In this document: positions 47,241-52,500 of the stretch, piece by piece
Position numbering within the stretch: the first letter of the stretch is position 1
Layout: each line of letters starts with the position of its first letter
Source: Anaeromyces robustus
Lineage: Eukaryota > Neocallimastigomycota > Neocallimastigomycetes > Neocallimastigales > Neocallimastigaceae
Length of the DNA: 52,500 nucleotides
NCBI GenBank assembly: GCA_002104895.1
Contig: MCFG01000015.1
Span: 62,501 to 115,000 of the forward strand
Direction: 5' to 3'
Translations under genes and position numbers: made by a program
Notes under the pieces: generated by a model
Told to the model about the DNA's origin: nothing
Databases searched by the model: none
The model's input: only the letters and a program-made list of their open reading frames with translations

Positions 47241-47278
<38 letters not shown>

Positions 47279-47508
47279 GATACCAAAACCAAATCAAAAT
47301 GAAAAATCTTCTAATGATTGTGAACTTGGAATAGAAGTTTTAGATGAACCAGCTGCTAAACAAACTGATCCAGCATGTAATTAATATTTAAAAAATATGA
47401 ATAAAAAATAACAAAAAAAAAAAAAAGAAAAAAAAGTAATAAAAAAACTATATATATAATAAATAATTGCTAATTGATAATATATATCTATATCATATAT
47501 ATATATTT

Positions 47509-47568
<60 letters not shown>

Positions 47569-48017
47569 GTATTAGATTTGGAATTACGTGCATCTTTATT
47601 ATCTACAAGTTCTGATGAAAATAATAAAAATGTTTATTCTATTAATTTAAATTTCAATGATAGTGAAGAAGGAAGAGAAGGTATGAAAGAGTTAAATAAA
47701 TGGGTAGAAAATGCACAAAATTTATATTCATTAAAACCATCAGATCGTGTTATTTATTCTAAACGAATGGCTGATATTGAAGATTTAATGGCTGAATGGC
47801 CTCCTGAAATAGATGAATTCTTTAGTTCAGATGTAATATTTAATAATTTAATATATATTATTTTATATTATATATATATGTATATATACAATATAAATTA
47901 AACTATTTGTTGTTATATTTATTTTCATTATTTTTTAAATTTTTTTATTAAAACTGTATTTTCATGATCTATCATATTTTTATTATTATATATACTATTA
48001 TAACTATTAAAACATTT

Positions 48018-48054
<37 letters not shown>

Positions 48055-48330
48055 ATATTAATATGTATATAGAATAATGATTTTTCTATCGGACAATTAG
48101 ATTTACCATTACAAGATATATGTAGATTAGTATGTAGTATACTTGACATTCCTGTTTATCCTAATAATACTTCAAATCAAAAATCATCCAATGATATAGA
48201 TGAAACAAAACCATCAATAAAACGAAATCAACGTAATTTAATAGAAAGTATGCATACTGTTTTTAGTTTATATGCCGAATTCAAGAATTCACAACATTTT
48301 GGTAGAAAAATTAATAAAGAGAATTTTTAA
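46053..48330 (+). CDS. IFT46: Intraflagellar transport protein 46 (IFT-B core)
   Basis: Seven exons: 46053-46113, 46264-46607, 46785-46831, 47021-47162, 47280-47376, 47570-47832, 48073-48330 (TAA), giving 403 aa. The N-terminal 150 residues are acidic and disordered, with a run of 12 Asp (46336-46371). The conserved part begins near residue 150: TDEMKELFIYINTYQPEEF, LKCFIPDYIPAVGDIDPIIK, GIEVLDEPAAKQTDPA, LDLELRASLLS, KWVENAQNLYSLKPSDRVIY, SKRMADIEDLMAEWPPEIDE, and CSILDIPVYPN. These blocks identify IFT46, a core subunit of the IFT-B train needed to build flagella. Its presence means the organism makes flagellated cells (zoospores). Intron 5 ends in a 57-nt A run plus TAG. Confidence 0.95.
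47510..47566 (+). repeat. A57 homopolymer abutting the IFT46 exon-6 splice acceptor
   Basis: Fifty-seven consecutive A, then TAG, then exon 6 at 47570. The adjacent frame and the phase require this acceptor. Confidence 0.95.
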
Positions 48331-48920
48331 TGCAATAAATAAAAATTTAAAGAAAAAAAATAAACAAATATCACAAATATCACAAATATTACAATTTCTA
48401 TTTTATTTAACATTTAACATTTAACATTTAAATTATAATTGTAAAAATATATATATAAATATATAAATATATATATATTAAATAAATAAAATAAAATAAA
48501 ATAAAATAAAATAAAATAAAATAAAAACGTAAAAACATAAAAAAAAAAAAAAATTCATTATGTTTCTTAATATTATATTTTTTTAACATAATAAAATATT
48601 ATTTTAGCAATAAAAACTCTTAATAATAAACAGTACTAATAATAAAATTCAAAATACAAAATAAAATTTATTTTATTTATTATATTTGCATTAATTAAAA
48701 TACATTAATATTTATTTAATATATACAATACTATTTATAATATATAACATTTAAGCTTGTATAATAAAAAAAAAGAAATAAAAAACTATATGTAAATTAT
48801 TTATAAAATATACCGAAAAAAAAAATAGAGAGAAAAAAAATTTTTTTTAAAAACATCATACAATTATATTTATATATATTTAATATAAATTAATAATTAA
48901 AAATGAATCTATGTAAAAAT
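48331..48920. other. Convergent 3' region between IFT46 and PARP
   Basis: 590 bp between converging genes, holding an (AAAAT)n run at 48484-48526, several A runs and the direct repeats CATTTAACATTTAACATTTAA (48411-48431). No gene seen. Confidence 0.7.
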
Positions 48921-51900
48921 TTATTTCTTTGGTTTTGTAAACTTCATTTTAATTAAATATCTAAAAACAATAATAAAGATAAAAAAAAGTAAATTAGTAA
49001 TTTATCCTAAATGAAAATATAATTTTTAGCATATTAACATATTAAAATTACTAATTATTACCTCATTCTAATTTGAGCAACATTATAAACAATAAATTCA
49101 TTATACATTAAAGATAATGAATCCTTACTTTCAACATCCATGGCTGGACCATATGGTACTTCAATACCATCTTCTGTATAACCAGACTTTGTTGGATCTG
49201 GTGCCATTTTACCACAACCTTTAGTAGAATCTTTTGCATTTTTTTCAACTAACTCATCAGCATGATAATTAGCATTTATTAATTCATTTTCTTCACCAGT
49301 CATTACTTCACATAATAACATTAAACCAATATTATTACTAGCACAGCAATAATTAGCTGACTTTGATACCATATCAGCGAAATAAACACCTTTACCAAAC
49401 ATATAACCAGTAACAGGTGCCTATAAATGTTAATAATTAAATAAATAAAAAAATTATAAATTAAACATATACATATTATGAATTATATTTATTATGAAAA
49501 AAAAAAATAAAAAAAAAGAAAAATAAAAATAAAAATAAAATAAATAAATTAATACAGAATTATATTATATTTTATTATATTAAAATATTGATTACTATAT
49601 ATAATAATTACCTCTGGTGGTGCAATTCTTAAACCTTGACTTAAAATACCAACAAAATTAGTAAGTCTTGATCCATGCCATAAAAGTTTTCTCTTTTTAT
49701 CTGGATACTTATAACCCAAGAATCTTTCTTTTTCACCTTCACGTTCAATAGTATATACTTGACCAATTTCAAGATCATACCAAGAATGTGTCTTACCATG
49801 AGTATTCTTAACATACATTTCAATCATCTTATATTCATCAGACTTATCATCTAATGGAGCAAGGTTACAATGTAAAGATTTGTAATTAGTATCAATTGGA
49901 TTTTCAGTAATTTCAACCTTTTGGTTCTTCAAAATAGTTGTTGCAATTTCAATATCAGCTAATGATTCTACCATTTCAAGTTTCTTTTTAAGTAATATTT
50001 TAGTATTAATTACAGGTGGTCTTGTTCTACCAAAGTCGTGTGGAATAATAGTATAGAATTCAGACGTTAAATCAGATAACACAGATCTTTAAAAAAAAAA
50101 AAAATTATTATTAAACAAATAATAATAATAATAATAAATTAAATTAATTATTTATAAATTATAATATATTTAATAAATAAATTTAATAAATATAATATTA
50201 TTTTATTATCAAATTTACGGTTTAGGAGTTTTTTTATTTAATTCTGAATCTAATTTTTGTAAAACAGAAAAACTCTATTATATATATAAATTATATAATT
50301 TTTAAAAATCATGTTAATATTAAATTTGTTTTTATAATATTTTATATTCATATTCTTAATTACCTTCTTAATATGTTCCTTTGTAAGTTTTCCTAAAGGC
50401 ATTTTTTTGGCTGTAATTATTGTAAATATAATAAATGTTTATTATAATAATATTAGAAATTTTATTTTATAATTTATAATGATTAAAATTAAATATTTAA
50501 CTAACCATTATAACCAATCTCTGCCATTTCTTTTTCCATCAAAGAAATATCAAAAATTAATTTAATAATATCTTGAACTTTTTCATCTAACTGTGAGTCT
50601 GGAATATCAATTTTTTCTTCTGTTTTAGCCTTTTTGTTTTCATTTGAATCTTCTTCTTCTGCTACACCATAATCACGTTCAAGTAAAAAGTATTTTTTCG
50701 CTTTCTTTTCAAAGTTCTTTCTATTATCCCAACTATTACCAGTCTTTTTAATAATAATTTAAATATTATTTATAACAAAATAAAAATAAAACAATCATAT
50801 TAAAAACAATTATATATATATAATATAATATAATATAATATAATATAATATAATATAATATAATATAATATAATATAATATAATATAATATAATAAAACA
50901 AACCTTATCTCTAAATTTTATTTTAAATAAATTAATAGCATTATCTTTTCCAGAACAATTCAATAATTTGAATTGACCTTTTTCTCCAACACGTCCCCAT
51001 CTTTTATAATTTTCAAATATTAAAATCATTAAATAAATTAATAATAATAATAAGATAATAATAATAATAATAAGATAATAATAATGAGAAGAATAGTAAT
51101 AATAACAATAATAATACCTTGTCCAGAAGAAATAACTATTAGTATTATCTTTTTTCAAAACTTGAAGATTATAGAATTTATTATTATTACTTGAAATATT
51201 AGTTTGATTAAGAATTGCATCATAAATATCATCACCTTCATCTAATACATGATAATCCTAATATATAATTTTTTTTAATTCATAAGTTTCATATCATAAA
51301 TTTGATTATTTTAAATTATTATATAATTAAAAATAAATATATTTATGTTTACTTTGCTATTTGGTACATTTGGATCAACAACCTATATTTATTATTTATA
51401 TATTATTAATAATTTATTAAAAAATAATAATAATAATAATAATAACATAAAATAAAATAAAATAATTATCATTTTATTAATACCGTTCTTCCTTTTCTTA
51501 TTTCTTTAACAATAACTTCTTCCTCTTCTTCCTCTTCTTCTTTTTCTTCATCTTTTTTATTATCATCAACATCCATTGGATCATCATCATCATTTGCTTT
51601 TTTACCCTTTTTCTTTACCTCTTTCTTTACCTCTTTCTTTACCTCGTCTTTAACTTCTTTCTTACTCTTAGCTTCTTTTTTAACTTCCTCTTTATCTTCT
51701 TTTTTAGTAGTAGCTCTCTTTCTTTTTCCTGTTACTTTTTTATTCTTTTCTTCTTCTTCTTCTTCTTCTTCTTCTTTATCATCATCTTTTTCTTTTTCTT
51801 TACCTTTTTTAGTATTTTTTTTTCCACTTGTACTTTTTTTCTTTGAAATTACAGGAGGATAAGTTTTTTTGTCTTCATCGCTAAACGGTTTTAACAAAAA

Positions 51901-52356
51901 TTTTTCTGCATCACAAATCTTTGATGTTCTTAAACATTCATCAATAAAGTCACTACTAACTACTTTACAATCTGGATTATCTAATGCATTTTTTATTTTT
52001 GAATTTAATTTTGATTCAGCTAATTCAACTTTTAATGCAATTAAATAATTAACCTTATAAAGAAGGTATAGTTAATAATAGTTATAAAATATTTAATATT
52101 TTATTTATGAATATACCTTTTTATATTTCAAAAATATTTATAATAATTATAAAATAAAATAAAAAAAGAAAAAATAAATAAAAAAAAATATACATACTTT
52201 TTTAGTATATGTTTTTTGAATTTTTCCTCCTTCATTAGTAATTTTTGATTCCAAAAAGGAAGTTGGAGAAGCACCAGGAGTAAATGAAAAAATTATATCC
52301 TTAAAGAGATCATTAGTTTTCAAATTTCTAATTCTCTCACTTCTTCTAAGAGACAT
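48921..52356 (-). CDS. Poly(ADP-ribose) polymerase, BRCT-WGR-regulatory-catalytic architecture
   Basis: Eleven exons: 52356-52198, 52053-51484, 51382-51353, 51257-51118, 51000-50904, 50743-50506, 50410-50364, 50274-50219, 50086-49612, 49420-49062, 48960-48921 (TAA), giving 736 aa. A BRCT-like domain (about 17-108: LFKDIIFSFTPGASPTSFLE, then CKVVSSDFIDECLRTSK) is followed by a very Lys/Glu-rich linker with K-K-E-V-K repeats, a WGR domain (254-370; FFWTRWGRVGEKGQFKLL), the helical regulatory domain (about 375-505; KKMPLGKLTKEHI, FYTIIPHDFG) and the ADP-ribosyltransferase fold with the H-Y-E triad H583 (LLWHGSRL), Y617 (GKGVYFADM) and E712 (YNEFIVY). All three catalytic residues are intact, consistent with chain synthesis. 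It uses NAD+ and acts in DNA-break signalling in the nucleus. The layout resembles filamentous-fungal PrpA-type PARPs; it lacks PARP1 zinc fingers. Confidence 0.95.
50817..50894. repeat. (TAATA)n pentanucleotide array in PARP intron 5
   Basis: About 15 TAATA units within the intron 50903-50744. Confidence 0.95.
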
Positions 52357-52500
52357 TTTTTTTTTTTTTTTTTTTTTACTTTTTATATTATATTATATTT
52401 CTTCTTTTATATGAAAATATAAAAAGTATCTTTTTTAATATTTTAAATAAATATAAAATAAAAATAAATAATTATTACAAACGTTTCATTTATATATTAT
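52357..52500. promoter_or_regulatory. PARP upstream region with poly-A leader
   Basis: T run 52357-52377 on the plus strand, so the PARP coding strand has 21 A directly before ATG. The rest is AT-rich and continues past the window edge; no other element recognised. Confidence 0.6.

Overview
The window is nuclear DNA of a flagellated, extremely AT-rich eukaryote, most likely an anaerobic gut fungus (Neocallimastigomycota). The evidence is very AT-rich intergenic and intronic DNA full of homopolymers and TTTA/TTA arrays; Asn- and Gln-rich proteins; many short GT-AG introns; a fungal Crz1-like zinc-finger factor; an intraflagellar transport gene (IFT46), which excludes the similarly AT- and Asn-rich but non-flagellated Dictyostelium; and a thioredoxin with an organelle-type presequence. 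TAA and TGA both act as stops, so the standard code fits. The species cannot be named from sequence alone.

Layout. 1-1973 (-): 5' part of a CLASP-type TOG-domain gene that runs off the left edge. 3278-6054 (-): WDR53-like WD40 protein, 7 exons. 7909-12513 (-): single-exon 1534-aa Crz1-like C2H2 factor with a Q-rich region and about 14 copies of a short SNEDLLxLQ motif. 12514-26404: 13.9 kb with no gene that I can support, between the divergently oriented zinc-finger and SUMO-protease genes. 26405-34900 (+): 2529-aa Ulp2/SENP6-7-type SUMO protease, 7 exons. 35641-37258 (+): N-terminal protein methyltransferase (NTMT1/Tae1), 6 exons. 37730-40067 (-): 3-hydroxyisobutyrate-dehydrogenase-family reductase, 12 exons. 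40508-42531 (-): SCI1-like conserved protein, 11 exons. 43466-44343 (+): thioredoxin, 4 exons. 46053-48330 (+): IFT46, 7 exons. 48921-52356 (-): PARP with BRCT-WGR-regulatory-catalytic architecture, 11 exons.

All exon structures were derived by hand from GT/AG sites, reading-frame phase and family conservation. For every spliced gene the exon phases close without a remainder. No operon-like logic is expected. The genes are independent housekeeping or regulatory units: microtubule and cilium (CLASP, IFT46), chromatin and protein modification (SUMO protease, PARP, NTMT1), redox and metabolism (thioredoxin, dehydrogenase), transcription (Crz1-like).

The most unusual items are a perfect 101-bp tandem duplication that copies the exon-1 splice donor of the CLASP gene; the SNEDLLxLQ repeat array in the zinc-finger factor; a roughly 650-residue insertion between catalytic His and Asp of the SUMO protease, in a protein with many SUMO-interacting-motif-like cores; a 57-nt poly-A run directly at a 3' splice site in IFT46; and isolated higher-GC islands in otherwise featureless intergenic DNA (22.88 kb and 45.0 kb). 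I found no tRNA, rRNA, CRISPR array or intact transposon.
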